Assembly (NCBI GenBank): GCA_016764015.1
Contig: JAESSR010000227.1
Location: forward strand, 1-17,693
DNA from: Phycisphaerales bacterium
GTDB lineage: Bacteria > Planctomycetota > Phycisphaerae > Phycisphaerales > UBA1924
Length of the DNA stretch: 17,693 nt
Direction: 5' to 3'
Each line of letters starts with the position of its first letter. The stretch's first letter is position 1. Shown piece by piece: positions 7,954-16,011 of this stretch. Below the pieces are notes generated by a model. That model did no database searches. It had not been told where the DNA came from and was given only the letters and a program-made list of their open reading frames with translations. A program made the position numbers and the translations under genes.

Positions 7954-8822
7954 TAGATATCGGTGAGCGAGCCATAGGTTTCTGGTCGGCGGTCGCGGAA
8001 GAACTGCCAGGTATCGCGGACCTCGCGGATCATGTCAAGATCGAGATCGGCGATGACCACTTCGTCGTTGTCGCGTGAGCCTTCGACCATGATCTGTCCG
8101 CGCGGATTACAGAAGTAGGACTGGCCGTAGAACTTGCCGATGTTCCAGGGGGCTTCGGTGCCGACGCGGTTGATGGCGCCGACGAAGTATTGGTTGGCGA
8201 CGGCATGCGCAGGTTGTTCGAGTTTCCAGAGATACTCGCTTAAACCTGCGACGGTGGCCGATGGGTTGAAGACGATTTCTGCACCATTGAGTCCCAGTGC
8301 GCGTGCGCCTTCTGGGAAGTGGCGGTCATAGCAGATGTAGACACCGATCTTGCCGAAGATGGTGTCGAAGACGGGGTACCCGCCGTTGCCGGGTTTGAAG
8401 TAGAACTTTTCCCAGAACCCGGGTTGGCAGTGGGGGATGTGGTGCTTGCGGTACTTGCCAAGGTAGTTGCCCTGCTCGTCAATCACGGCCGCTGTGTTGT
8501 AGTACACGCCGGGCATCGGGGTTTCGTAGATCGGTACGACCATGACCATGCGGTGCTTCTTGGCGAGTTCTTGCATGAGTTTGATCGTTGGCCCATCGGG
8601 GATTGGCTCTGCGAGATCGTACCACCGGCTATCTTGCTCGGCGCAGAAGTACGGGCCGTAGAAGATTTCTTGCAGGCAGCACACATTGGCCCCCTTGCTC
8701 GCTGCTTCTTCGATGAGCGTCACATGCTTGTCGATCATGGCTTTTTTAATGGCTTGCAGATCGTCAGAGTCGGGCAGCGCGTTGGCGGCTTGGATGAGTG
8801 CGGTTCGTGTAATTCTGGGCAT
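7953..8822 (-). CDS. Beta-ureidopropionase / N-carbamoyl amidohydrolase (nitrilase superfamily)
   Basis: Cytoplasmic CN-hydrolase of 289 residues. It removes the carbamoyl group from N-carbamoyl-beta-alanine or N-carbamoyl-beta-aminoisobutyrate, releasing CO2 and ammonia, the third step of reductive pyrimidine breakdown. The catalytic triad is complete: E52 in LQEIFYGPYFC, K126 in YRKHHIP and C164 in VYICYDRHFPEG. The surrounding words (QEIFYGPYFCAEQD, INRVGTEAPWNIGKFYGQSY) also fit the closely related N-carbamoylputrescine amidase branch, but the flanking hydantoinase, aminotransferase and dehydrogenase argue for ureidopropionase. GAAGG lies seven bases before the ATG. The stop shares one base with the transporter start downstream. 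Confidence 0.88.
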   Translation of the reverse strand: MPRITRTALIQAANALPDSDDLQAIKKAMIDKHVTLIEEAASKGANVCCLQEIFYGPYFCAEQDSRWYDLAEPIPDGPTIKLMQELAKKHRMVMVVPIYETPMPGVYYNTAAVIDEQGNYLGKYRKHHIPHCQPGFWEKFYFKPGNGGYPVFDTIFGKIGVYICYDRHFPEGARALGLNGAEIVFNPSATVAGLSEYLWKLEQPAHAVANQYFVGAINRVGTEAPWNIGKFYGQSYFCNPRGQIMVEGSRDNDEVVIADLDLDMIREVRDTWQFFRDRRPETYGSLTDI

Positions 8823-8858
8823 ATGGATACCTTCTATAGAGGATAAATTACGAAAGTC

Positions 8859-10355
8859 TTAGATCCACCTTCGGACGGTGACGCGTGATTTCGTGAAGAA
8901 TCGCACGCCGTCTTCGCCGTTGGTGTGCAGATCGCCGAAGAATGATTTTTTCCAACCCGCGAATGGGAAGGCCGCCATCGGCGCGGGCACACCAACATTG
9001 ATCCCGATCATCCCGGCTTGAACCGTGGTCTCAAATCGGTGGGCAGCGTGACCGGAATCGGTGAACATTACGGCCATGTTGCCGTAGTCGGATTTGTTGA
9101 CTTCGTTCACCGCATCATCAAGCGAGGCGGCCCGCATGATTGAAAGGACTGGGCCGAAGATTTCTTCAGCGACAATGCTCATGTTCGAGGTGGTGTTGTC
9201 GAAGATCGTCGGGCCAACAAAGCACCCGGCTTCGGGCATGTCAGTCTTTCGTCCATCGACGAGCAGGTCCGCGCCTTCTTCGATCCCGGCTTCGATGTAT
9301 TTGAGGACACGATCGCGGGCGTCATCATCTTGCAGCGGGCCCATCTGGGTATTCTTATCGCATCCACGCCCGACATTGACGCCCTTTGTCTTTTCGACCA
9401 ATCCGGGGATGAGCCAATCCGCCGCATCGCCCACCGCAACGACCACTGATCCGGCCAAGCAGCGTTGCCCGGTATTCCCGAACGCCGAGCCGAACACGCC
9501 GTCGATGGCGGCTTCGCGGTTGGCATCGGGCATGATGATCGAGAAGTTTTTCGCGCCGCACATGCACTGGACGCGCTTATCGTGAGCGCACCCGGTTTCG
9601 TAGATGTATTTGCCCGCCTTGGTTGATCCAACGAACGACACGGCCTTCACATCATCGTGCTTGATGAGGTGGTTGACGACATCTGGACCGCCGTGAACGA
9701 GGTTGATAACGCCCTCGGGGAATCCTGCTTCATGAGCGAGTTCGATGGCGCGGACGGTGGACATCGGATCGCGCTCGGATGGTTTGAGGATAAAGGTGTT
9801 CCCGCACGCCACCGCCATCGGCCACATCCACAGCGGGACCATCATCGGAAAGTTGAACGGGGTGATTCCCACGCATACACCGATGGGTAAACGATCGACC
9901 GACGAATCAATCCCGACGCCGCCCTCGTCATGGGTTCGGCAGAACGACGACGACACTGCGATCTGAGGCAGCGTCCGCCCCATCATCAAAATCGGCGCGC
10001 CGCACGCATGCTCGATGCAGTCGATCCCACGCCGGACAGAACCAATCGCTTCGGCAGTGGTCTTGCCGTGCTCTTGGACAATGATTTCGGCGAGTTCATC
10101 GACATGGGCTTCGAGGATGGTCTTGTATTTGAAGAGGGGTTGGATGCGATCACCGACAGGGGTCGCTGCCCAAGCTGGGAAAGCCGCGGCTGCTGCCTGG
10201 ACCGCTTGCTCGGCTGCGTCCACATCATCGAGGGGCACCGAAGAGATCGGCTCGCCGGTGCCAGGATTCAGATTGATCCGCTGTGTAGCGCTTGAGCTGA
10301 TAGTTTTATTGCCCGCGATGAGATGGGGTAATATTGGGGTGGTATGGTCACTCAT
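8859..10355 (-). CDS. mmsA: CoA-acylating (methyl)malonate-semialdehyde dehydrogenase
   Basis: NAD-dependent aldehyde dehydrogenase of 498 residues. It turns methylmalonate semialdehyde into propionyl-CoA and malonate semialdehyde into acetyl-CoA with loss of CO2, the last step of thymine and uracil breakdown (also valine and inositol). Evidence: GVCVGITPFNFPMMVPLWMW (159-178), FILKPSE, FVGSTKAGKYIYETG, nucleophile C299 in NTGQRCLAGS, and CMCGAKN, where hydrolytic aldehyde dehydrogenases have a general-base Glu, matching the MmsA subfamily. The start was set at 10355 (MSDHTTPILPHLI) with AAAGGA about a dozen bases upstream; the longer frame to 10487 adds unrelated residues. The region between MMGRTL and PIGVC is about 13 residues longer than in standard MmsA. 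It is the first gene of the operon. Confidence 0.88.
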   Translation of the reverse strand: MSDHTTPILPHLIAGNKTISSSATQRINLNPGTGEPISSVPLDDVDAAEQAVQAAAAAFPAWAATPVGDRIQPLFKYKTILEAHVDELAEIIVQEHGKTTAEAIGSVRRGIDCIEHACGAPILMMGRTLPQIAVSSSFCRTHDEGGVGIDSSVDRLPIGVCVGITPFNFPMMVPLWMWPMAVACGNTFILKPSERDPMSTVRAIELAHEAGFPEGVINLVHGGPDVVNHLIKHDDVKAVSFVGSTKAGKYIYETGCAHDKRVQCMCGAKNFSIIMPDANREAAIDGVFGSAFGNTGQRCLAGSVVVAVGDAADWLIPGLVEKTKGVNVGRGCDKNTQMGPLQDDDARDRVLKYIEAGIEEGADLLVDGRKTDMPEAGCFVGPTIFDNTTSNMSIVAEEIFGPVLSIMRAASLDDAVNEVNKSDYGNMAVMFTDSGHAAHRFETTVQAGMIGINVGVPAPMAAFPFAGWKKSFFGDLHTNGEDGVRFFTKSRVTVRRWI

Positions 10356-10613
10356 TCTCTTTGTATGTCCTTTGGAGCATTGTGTTTGCTGTTGATTTGT
10401 TCTGCTAACGGATAGGCGTGTGCAGTTTGCAATTTCGCAATCGAGAGTATCGCAGAAAATGACGAAAAATGCAAGCCGATGCGGCAAAGAGCAGCGGGAA
10501 ATATTTTCTGGTAGAATATTCGTTGCAACTTTTGGGTTGTCTTACAGGTAGATCAATGAGCCGGCGGTTCCGCTGGAAGGGTTTTTCGTACACATTCAAG
10601 GGACAAAATTGTA
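10356..10613. promoter_or_regulatory. Divergent intergenic region, promoters for the pyrimidine operon and the M14 operon
   Basis: 258 bp separate two operons that run apart, so both promoters should lie here. Visible structure: an inverted pair aatatt (10500-10505 and 10515-10520), spaced like an operator, and a short tandem of tgcagtt/tgcaatt/cgcaatc words near 10430-10442. An AAGGGA (10599-10604) serves the M14 gene. I could not pick convincing -35/-10 boxes on either strand. No regulator gene is next to it. Confidence 0.35.
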
Positions 10614-12527
10614 ATGTATAGACAAATAAGCGCGATCACAGCGATCGGTTTGACAGCTTTCGTATCGTCATATGCTCTTGCCCAAATCGATGGGTACATG
10701 AGTAATGCCGTGTTGAACCAGACTATAAAGATGATCAGCAACGGCAACGATCATGTATGGTCGAGTACCATCGGCGAGAGTCTTGATGGAACACCGATTC
10801 AGTTATTGACACTTGCCGGGTCTGCCAAATCAGCAACACAGCGACCGGCTTTGTTGATTACAGCCGGGATCGATGGCAGGCATCTTGTCGGAACCGAAAT
10901 GGCGACGCGGATCGCAGAGCGCATCCTGTCGGATCACAGCGAGTTGCTCGATTCGATGACCATCTACATTATCGCACGCGTCAATCCTGATGGAGCAGAA
11001 AGAAACCTGCATCCACTCACGATGGGATACAAGGGCAATAGCCAAAGCACCGATGATGATCGCGATCGAATGTCGGGTGAGGATGGCCCTGAGGATCTTA
11101 ATGGCGACGGGCTCATCACCATGATGCGTCGGCTCAATCCGCCAATTGAGGAACAGGCGACGCACCTTGCCGACCCAGACGATCCGCGATTGAACATCGA
11201 GCCTGATACGAAAGATGGTCAACGGGCGAGTTTTACGCTCTACACAGAAGGCATCGACAACGATCATGATGGCATGATCAACGAAGACGGGTTCGGGAAT
11301 GTTGATCTCGATCAGAACTTCATGCACAACTGGCAAGAATACGCGACACACTCAGGGCGATATCAACTCTCAGAACCAGAATCCAAAGCAATCGCCGACT
11401 TTGTCATTGGTCATCCCAATATCGTGATGGCGGTCACACTCGGACGCCACGATAATCTCGTCAACAGCCCCAACTCAAAGAGTAAAAATGTCACAGGCCG
11501 AGCACCAGATGGGATTGATGCCAAGGATGCTGATCTTTACAAACTCGCAGGTGAGTTATTTGAAGAAGCAACGGATCAGAAGAGTGCACCCAAAGAAAAT
11601 AGTGACGGCAGTTTTCATGCTTGGCTCTATGCACAACGGGGGATACCCAGCTTTGCAACCGTCGTGTGGTCTCGCCCAGAGATTGAAAAAGATGAGGATG
11701 ATGCCGAGCCTGAGAAAGAAACCGAGTCTGATGACGCCCATGAGGACGATTTCGGATTGACCCCCTCTGGGATCGGAGACATCAGCCAAGAGACCATCGA
11801 TGAGTTGCTCGAAGCCTATATAGCAAAGACCGGCGAAGAGGTCGATGCGAACATGATGGCGATGGTGACACCTGAGATGATCGAAGGATTCGCCGCTCAG
11901 GCAGGAGTGGAAATTCAACGGATCAAGGCCGATGAGCCTGAGCCTGAACCAGAAGCAACGGATGACGATAACAAAAAAGAGAAAAAGAAAAAGAAAAGCG
12001 AAGACGCCAAGTGGCTCGAATACTTTGAACACGCCGGCATCAACGGCTTTGCTGATTGGGAGCCGTTCGACCACCCAACTCTCGGAGCAGTTGAGATCGG
12101 CGGCTTTGTGCCTCTTTCAAGAATGAATCCACCCGCGGATCAACTCGATGATCTTGCAGAAAAGCAAACAGCATTCGTGATCGATTTAATCGAAGCGCGT
12201 GCTCAGGTTTCTGTTGTTGGGCCTCAGGTGACCAAACTTGCTGATGGGCTCTATGAGGTTCGTATCGCGATTGTCAATGATGGTGAGATGCCAACATCAA
12301 CCGTATATTCACAGTCCAGCCACACTATTCATCCCATCGTTATTCGCTTATCTTCCGAGGTTGAGAGCATCATTGACGGGCAAAGGATATCAAGGGTGTG
12401 GGGGATTGATGCCAATGGCGGACGATCCGAGCATCATTGGATTATCCGTTCAAACAACATCGACAATGAGACCATCAAAATCATTGACCCACGCTTTGGC
12501 AACCAAACACTTCATCTGGGAAACTGA
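10614..12527 (+). CDS. Exported M14-like carboxypeptidase paralogue with altered active site
   Basis: 637 residues with a signal peptide (about 1-24, cut near ALAQ). It shares the M14 fold plan and insertions of the next gene: PAL...GIDGRHLVGTE aligns without gaps to PAM...GNVHGNEIQAAE there, and NPDG is kept (124-127). The zinc ligands become D87 and H90 in place of His and Glu, though the third, H279 (LGRHDN), is retained. The Asn-Arg substrate motif becomes Asp-Gln (DLDQNF, 231-236), and the catalytic Glu position is V350 (SFATVVW). It carries two calcium-loop-like inserts, DLNGDGLIT (161-169) and DNDHDGMINEDG (215-226), plus acidic or charged low-complexity stretches at about 356-383 and 439-465. 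A C-terminal beta-rich region follows. It is probably a non-peptidase binding protein or a metal site of new chemistry. It is the first gene of a two-gene operon with a 3-bp gap. Confidence 0.8.
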   Translation: MYRQISAITAIGLTAFVSSYALAQIDGYMSNAVLNQTIKMISNGNDHVWSSTIGESLDGTPIQLLTLAGSAKSATQRPALLITAGIDGRHLVGTEMATRIAERILSDHSELLDSMTIYIIARVNPDGAERNLHPLTMGYKGNSQSTDDDRDRMSGEDGPEDLNGDGLITMMRRLNPPIEEQATHLADPDDPRLNIEPDTKDGQRASFTLYTEGIDNDHDGMINEDGFGNVDLDQNFMHNWQEYATHSGRYQLSEPESKAIADFVIGHPNIVMAVTLGRHDNLVNSPNSKSKNVTGRAPDGIDAKDADLYKLAGELFEEATDQKSAPKENSDGSFHAWLYAQRGIPSFATVVWSRPEIEKDEDDAEPEKETESDDAHEDDFGLTPSGIGDISQETIDELLEAYIAKTGEEVDANMMAMVTPEMIEGFAAQAGVEIQRIKADEPEPEPEATDDDNKKEKKKKKSEDAKWLEYFEHAGINGFADWEPFDHPTLGAVEIGGFVPLSRMNPPADQLDDLAEKQTAFVIDLIEARAQVSVVGPQVTKLADGLYEVRIAIVNDGEMPTSTVYSQSSHTIHPIVIRLSSEVESIIDGQRISRVWGIDANGGRSEHHWIIRSNNIDNETIKIIDPRFGNQTLHLGN

Positions 12528-12530
12528 TAC

Positions 12531-14300
12531 ATGAATACTTCAAAGAAAACATTTCGTTCAATGTGCGTTGCCGGCGTGCTCGCGGTTTCTGGGCTGTACG
12601 CTCCACTGGCAAGTGCCCAACAGCAGGTTCCTTCACGGGTTGATGTCTCTTGGAATCGGTTTTATGACTACGACGAGATGACACAGATCATCCACGATCT
12701 CGTCGACGCATACCCTGAGTTGCTCAGCCTTGAATCGCTCGGCAAGAGCGAACAGGGACGCGATATGTGGCTCATTACGCTCAACAACTCGAAGACCGGT
12801 GAAGCCAAGGACAAGCCTGCAATGTACATCGACGGCAATGTGCACGGCAACGAGATTCAGGCAGCCGAGACTGTGCTGTACTCTATCTGGTACCTCACCA
12901 AGAGCTACGGCAAGGTCGATCAACTGACCGAACTCGTTGATCGTGTCGCGTTCTACTTTCTACCATCACAGAATCCCGATGGACGGGCCGAGTGGTTCGG
13001 CAATCCAAACACGCCACACTCAGCACGAACTGGTCAACGCCCAACGGATAATGATTTCGACGGGCTCCTCGATGAGGACGGACCAGAGGATCTCGATGGC
13101 GACGGGCACATTACCCGGATGTGGAAGTTCGATCCCAACGGCACACACCGCAGGAACGAGGTTGATCCACGCATCATCGAGCGCGTTCCTGAGGGGGTTG
13201 TTGGTGATCTGAGCTGGCTCGGTTCGGAAGGCATCGACAACGACGGCGACGGGCGCATCAACGAAGACGGCCCAGGCGGGTACGACATGAACCGCAACTG
13301 GGCGAGCGATTGGCAGCCCAACTATATTCAACGCGGCGCGGGTGAATACCCATTCGATCGCAAAGAAACCAACGCGGTCGCTCAGTTTATTCTCGCGCAC
13401 CCAAATATTGCAGCTGGTCAAAGCTATCACAATACTGGCGGAATGATTCTGCGTGGGCCGGGTGCGGATTATCTCGACAACTTGTATTCTCGCTCAGATC
13501 GTAGGGTCTACGACCAAATCGGCGAGGCCGGCGAAGATATCTTGCCGTACTACGACTACATGGTGATCCATGCCGATCTCTACACCGTCCATGGCGGGTT
13601 CGTCAACTGGCTCGCCGAGGGGCTCGGGATCGTGAGTTTCACCAATGAACTTTGGACGAACTCTCGTATGATGCCAGACCCAGATCGTGAGTTTTCACCT
13701 GAAGAGCGCATGCACTGGCAAGATCGTGTGCTGTTCGGACAGACATTTACTGACTACACAGAGTACGACCGTCCAACGCACGGCAAGGTGCTCATCGGCG
13801 GCGGTACCAAATATTCATCACGCGTCACGCCACCCTTTATGCTCGAAGAAGGGTGCCATCGCAACTTCGCATTCACCATGTTCCATGCAGCGAATATGCC
13901 TGAGATTGAGTTCAAATGGGTGGGCATGAAGCAGCTCGATTCATCACTTTGGGAAATAACCGTTGAGATCAAGAACACAAAGCTCATCCCGACACGGATG
14001 GGACTCGCAGCCAATAAAGATATCGGCCAGCCGGACCTCTTTACACTCGACGGCCCAGAAGTTGTTCTCGCTGGTACAGTATCCGATCGCTTTGATCGCA
14101 CACTTGATCCAGTCGAGCATCGTCCCAATCGCTTGCTGATTGATACTGGAATATCAGGAAAGAGCATCAAGACCTTCCGCTTTCTTGTGAATGGTCAAGC
14201 TGGCGATGCAGTGACGCTGAGTTATTCAGCCGAGAAGGCAAACGATATTTCACTTCGGGTGAAGCTGCACGCCGGCGAAATCATTCCGGAATCAGACTGA
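12531..14300 (+). CDS. Exported M14 zinc carboxypeptidase
   Basis: 589 residues with a signal peptide (about 1-29, cut near ASA-QQQ). The peptidase domain has a full M14 active site: zinc ligands H105 and E108 (VHGNE) and H300 (SYHNTGG), substrate-binding N254-R255 (DMNRNW) and catalytic E373 (FTNELW). Between the zinc-ligand pair and the NR motif are two calcium-loop-like inserts: DNDFDGLLDEDGPEDLDGDG (173-192) and DNDGDGRINEDG (236-247). After about residue 420 a beta-rich C-terminal domain follows. It would cleave C-terminal residues from peptides, or act on peptidoglycan or another amide, outside the cytoplasmic membrane; substrate is unknown. The upstream gene is a paralogue with a changed active site and the same inserts, so they likely arose by tandem duplication and may work together. 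The ATG is 3 bp after its stop, without a clear SD. Confidence 0.9.
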   Translation: MNTSKKTFRSMCVAGVLAVSGLYAPLASAQQQVPSRVDVSWNRFYDYDEMTQIIHDLVDAYPELLSLESLGKSEQGRDMWLITLNNSKTGEAKDKPAMYIDGNVHGNEIQAAETVLYSIWYLTKSYGKVDQLTELVDRVAFYFLPSQNPDGRAEWFGNPNTPHSARTGQRPTDNDFDGLLDEDGPEDLDGDGHITRMWKFDPNGTHRRNEVDPRIIERVPEGVVGDLSWLGSEGIDNDGDGRINEDGPGGYDMNRNWASDWQPNYIQRGAGEYPFDRKETNAVAQFILAHPNIAAGQSYHNTGGMILRGPGADYLDNLYSRSDRRVYDQIGEAGEDILPYYDYMVIHADLYTVHGGFVNWLAEGLGIVSFTNELWTNSRMMPDPDREFSPEERMHWQDRVLFGQTFTDYTEYDRPTHGKVLIGGGTKYSSRVTPPFMLEEGCHRNFAFTMFHAANMPEIEFKWVGMKQLDSSLWEITVEIKNTKLIPTRMGLAANKDIGQPDLFTLDGPEVVLAGTVSDRFDRTLDPVEHRPNRLLIDTGISGKSIKTFRFLVNGQAGDAVTLSYSAEKANDISLRVKLHAGEIIPESD

Positions 14301-14327
14301 GTTGATCCTCATTTCATCCACAGGCAC

Positions 14328-14355
14328 AAAAAACGACCCATACGGGTCATTTTTT
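14328..14355. terminator. Bidirectional intrinsic terminator
   Basis: Stem gaccc (14335-14339) pairs with gggtc (14344-14348) around atac, flanked by aaaaaa on the left and tttttt on the right. Read on the plus strand it ends the M14 operon 28 bp after its stop; read on the minus strand it ends the sulfotransferase transcript. Confidence 0.85.
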
Positions 14356-14358
14356 AAA

Positions 14359-14405
14359 AGCGGGTGAACGGGATCGAACCGTCGAGATTCAGCTTGGTTG
14401 GCTGC
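14359..14405 (-). pseudogene. 3'-half tRNA fragment, tRNA-Gly-like
   Basis: On the minus strand, 14405 to 14359 reads as the 3' part of a tRNA. An anticodon-like arm has four pairs (CAGC/GCTG) around a 7-base loop CAACCAA, followed by a 5-base variable region ending in C. A T arm follows with canonical loop TTCGATC on GACGG/CCGTT, then acceptor strand CACCCGC and discriminator T, with no encoded CCA. The D arm and 5' acceptor strand are absent: the sulfotransferase coding sequence begins where they should be. The loop lacks U33 and would differ from the common Gly loop CTTCCAA by two bases. It is likely an integration-site remnant or tRNA pseudogene, and not functional. A tmRNA 3' end is a less likely alternative. 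Confidence 0.55.
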
Positions 14406-14410
14406 GGGTT

Positions 14411-15997
14411 TTATTGAGATATGGTTGAGTAATCTGGGAACTGGACATTCTTGATGTGCGATTCGAAGTTCTTGTGCCGACCTGAACTTGTCGTGTACAA
14501 CGGGCGGTTCACTTGGTCATAGCTGAGCGTGCGGACGGTTCGTTTGGATTTGTGGAAATCATAACACGAAGGATCGAAGTCGAGTTCGAGGAACTCGATG
14601 AGCCGGGGAAACTCGTTCTCAGGATCGGCGACGAGTTTCTCGTAATGAACATCGAGGATCGGGATATCGAGTGCCTCTTTCCAGTGGTTCATCATACGGT
14701 CGGATAACGCCCAGGTATGCGCCGTCCATTCGACCCTTGATGTCCACGGGTGCATTTTGTTGTTGAATCCGCCCATAAAACAGCTAATCGCGACATCGCG
14801 TGGGTCGCGGATCGCGTGGATGATTCGGGTCTTGGGGAACAAGCGAGCGATGAGCCCGACGAGTTTGTTGTTGCCCAGCGACTTGTTCACCACACGCTCA
14901 GTGCCCTTGGGTGAGACACTCAGGATGTGCTTGATGTACGCATCGGCGGTCTGTTGCCATTTCTCTTGTCCTAGCTCACCAAAGCGTTTGCTCGGTTCCT
15001 CGTCGGGTTGGTAGTTCTTCGAGAGTTGCATTGCGAAGTTTTCGATGGTGCTCAGTTCTCCCACGCCCGCAGCCTGCGGATGCGCATCAATAATCTGGTC
15101 GATCAAACTCGTGCCCGATCTTGGCATCCCCGCGACAAAGACCGGGACAACGCTCTCGCATGTCGTCACCGGAAACAGGTCCATATTTTCTCTCGACCAG
15201 ATGTCCATCAGCATGTCGACCTGCTCGGTGTGCAACTCAGGATCATACTCAAGCTGCCCGGGAGCGTTTGCATGCTCGGCGGCTTCCCATGCCTGGTCGT
15301 ACTCTTTGCTCCGGTCGTGGGCCTTGGCTTTGAGATGGAACAACCCGATCTTGTTCTGCTCATTTGGTGTGCTGGCGAGCACATCATCGATGAGCTCGAT
15401 CGCTTGGGGAAATTTCTTGCGTTGGACAAGCACATGTGCCCACACATTGCGAATGGGCACCGGGAGTTTGGAGAGATCGCCATCGGCTTGTTCGATCAGA
15501 GGCAGGAGCACGGCTTCGGCTTCATCAATACGCCCGGCTTCTTCATAGGCTCCAGCCTTGAGTGAGAGCACATTGAGGTTCTTGGGTTGAACCCGCAGCA
15601 CCTTGTCGGCCCACTGGATGCACTCATCGGTCTTGCCCATTGTTCGATACGAACTCGCAATGATCATCTTGGACATGTCGTTGGGCTTGGCGGCATTAGC
15701 TTTCTTTGCAAACTCAAGAGCCGGGGTTGCCTGACGCTGGCTTTGGCAGATAACGGACATCAGGTGATACACGCTCGGGTCGGGTTTCTTCTTCTTGAGC
15801 AACGGCTTGAGCGTCTCGGCGGCTTGTGTATACGCCTTGTTTTTGACCTGCTCGTTGGCCATATTCAACCGATCGCGAGAACTCATCGTGGGTGAGTTGA
15901 TCTGCGTGTTCGGTAATCCGCCCGTGCGCCCGACAGCTCCGACATCGGCGAGTGAAAACGGACGGTTTGATGGTGGTTCGTTGGTCATGGGGTGCAT
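14411..15997 (-). CDS. TPR-domain sulfotransferase
   Basis: 528 residues in two parts. Residues about 40-275 form TPR-like helix pairs (MANEQVKNKAYTQAAETLKP, AGAYEEAGRIDEAEAVLLPL, LVQRKKFPQAIELIDDVLAS). Residues about 283-520 form a P-loop-like sulfotransferase domain: the 5'-phosphosulfate loop is FVAGMPRSGTSLIDQIIDAH (287-306), and the 3'-phosphate motif is AIRDPRDVAISCF (395-407). It would move sulfate from PAPS to a sugar, lipid or protein tyrosine; TPR-sulfotransferases are frequent in planctomycetes and marine bacteria, with unknown acceptors. There is no signal peptide. Start 15997 or the ATG nine bases later (15989) are both possible, neither with an SD. The T-run of the upstream terminator is only 14 bp before the start. 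The gene stands alone, unconnected to the convergent M14 operon. Confidence 0.88.
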   Translation of the reverse strand: MHPMTNEPPSNRPFSLADVGAVGRTGGLPNTQINSPTMSSRDRLNMANEQVKNKAYTQAAETLKPLLKKKKPDPSVYHLMSVICQSQRQATPALEFAKKANAAKPNDMSKMIIASSYRTMGKTDECIQWADKVLRVQPKNLNVLSLKAGAYEEAGRIDEAEAVLLPLIEQADGDLSKLPVPIRNVWAHVLVQRKKFPQAIELIDDVLASTPNEQNKIGLFHLKAKAHDRSKEYDQAWEAAEHANAPGQLEYDPELHTEQVDMLMDIWSRENMDLFPVTTCESVVPVFVAGMPRSGTSLIDQIIDAHPQAAGVGELSTIENFAMQLSKNYQPDEEPSKRFGELGQEKWQQTADAYIKHILSVSPKGTERVVNKSLGNNKLVGLIARLFPKTRIIHAIRDPRDVAISCFMGGFNNKMHPWTSRVEWTAHTWALSDRMMNHWKEALDIPILDVHYEKLVADPENEFPRLIEFLELDFDPSCYDFHKSKRTVRTLSYDQVNRPLYTTSSGRHKNFESHIKNVQFPDYSTISQ

Positions 15998-16011
15998 TCT
16001 ATGCGAAAAAT

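Noticed and set aside
8319..8846. 175-residue plus-strand frame opposite the beta-ureidopropionase gene
   Set aside because: The minus strand carries a full catalytic triad and family sequence here; the plus frame has nothing recognisable.
9094..9585. 163-residue plus-strand frame inside the mmsA region
   Set aside because: It is antisense to mmsA, and its Ser/Pro/Thr-rich text is typical of a shadow frame.
14359..14405. Functional tRNA gene
   Set aside because: There is no D arm or 5' acceptor strand, the loop lacks U33, and the missing half would fall within the sulfotransferase coding sequence.
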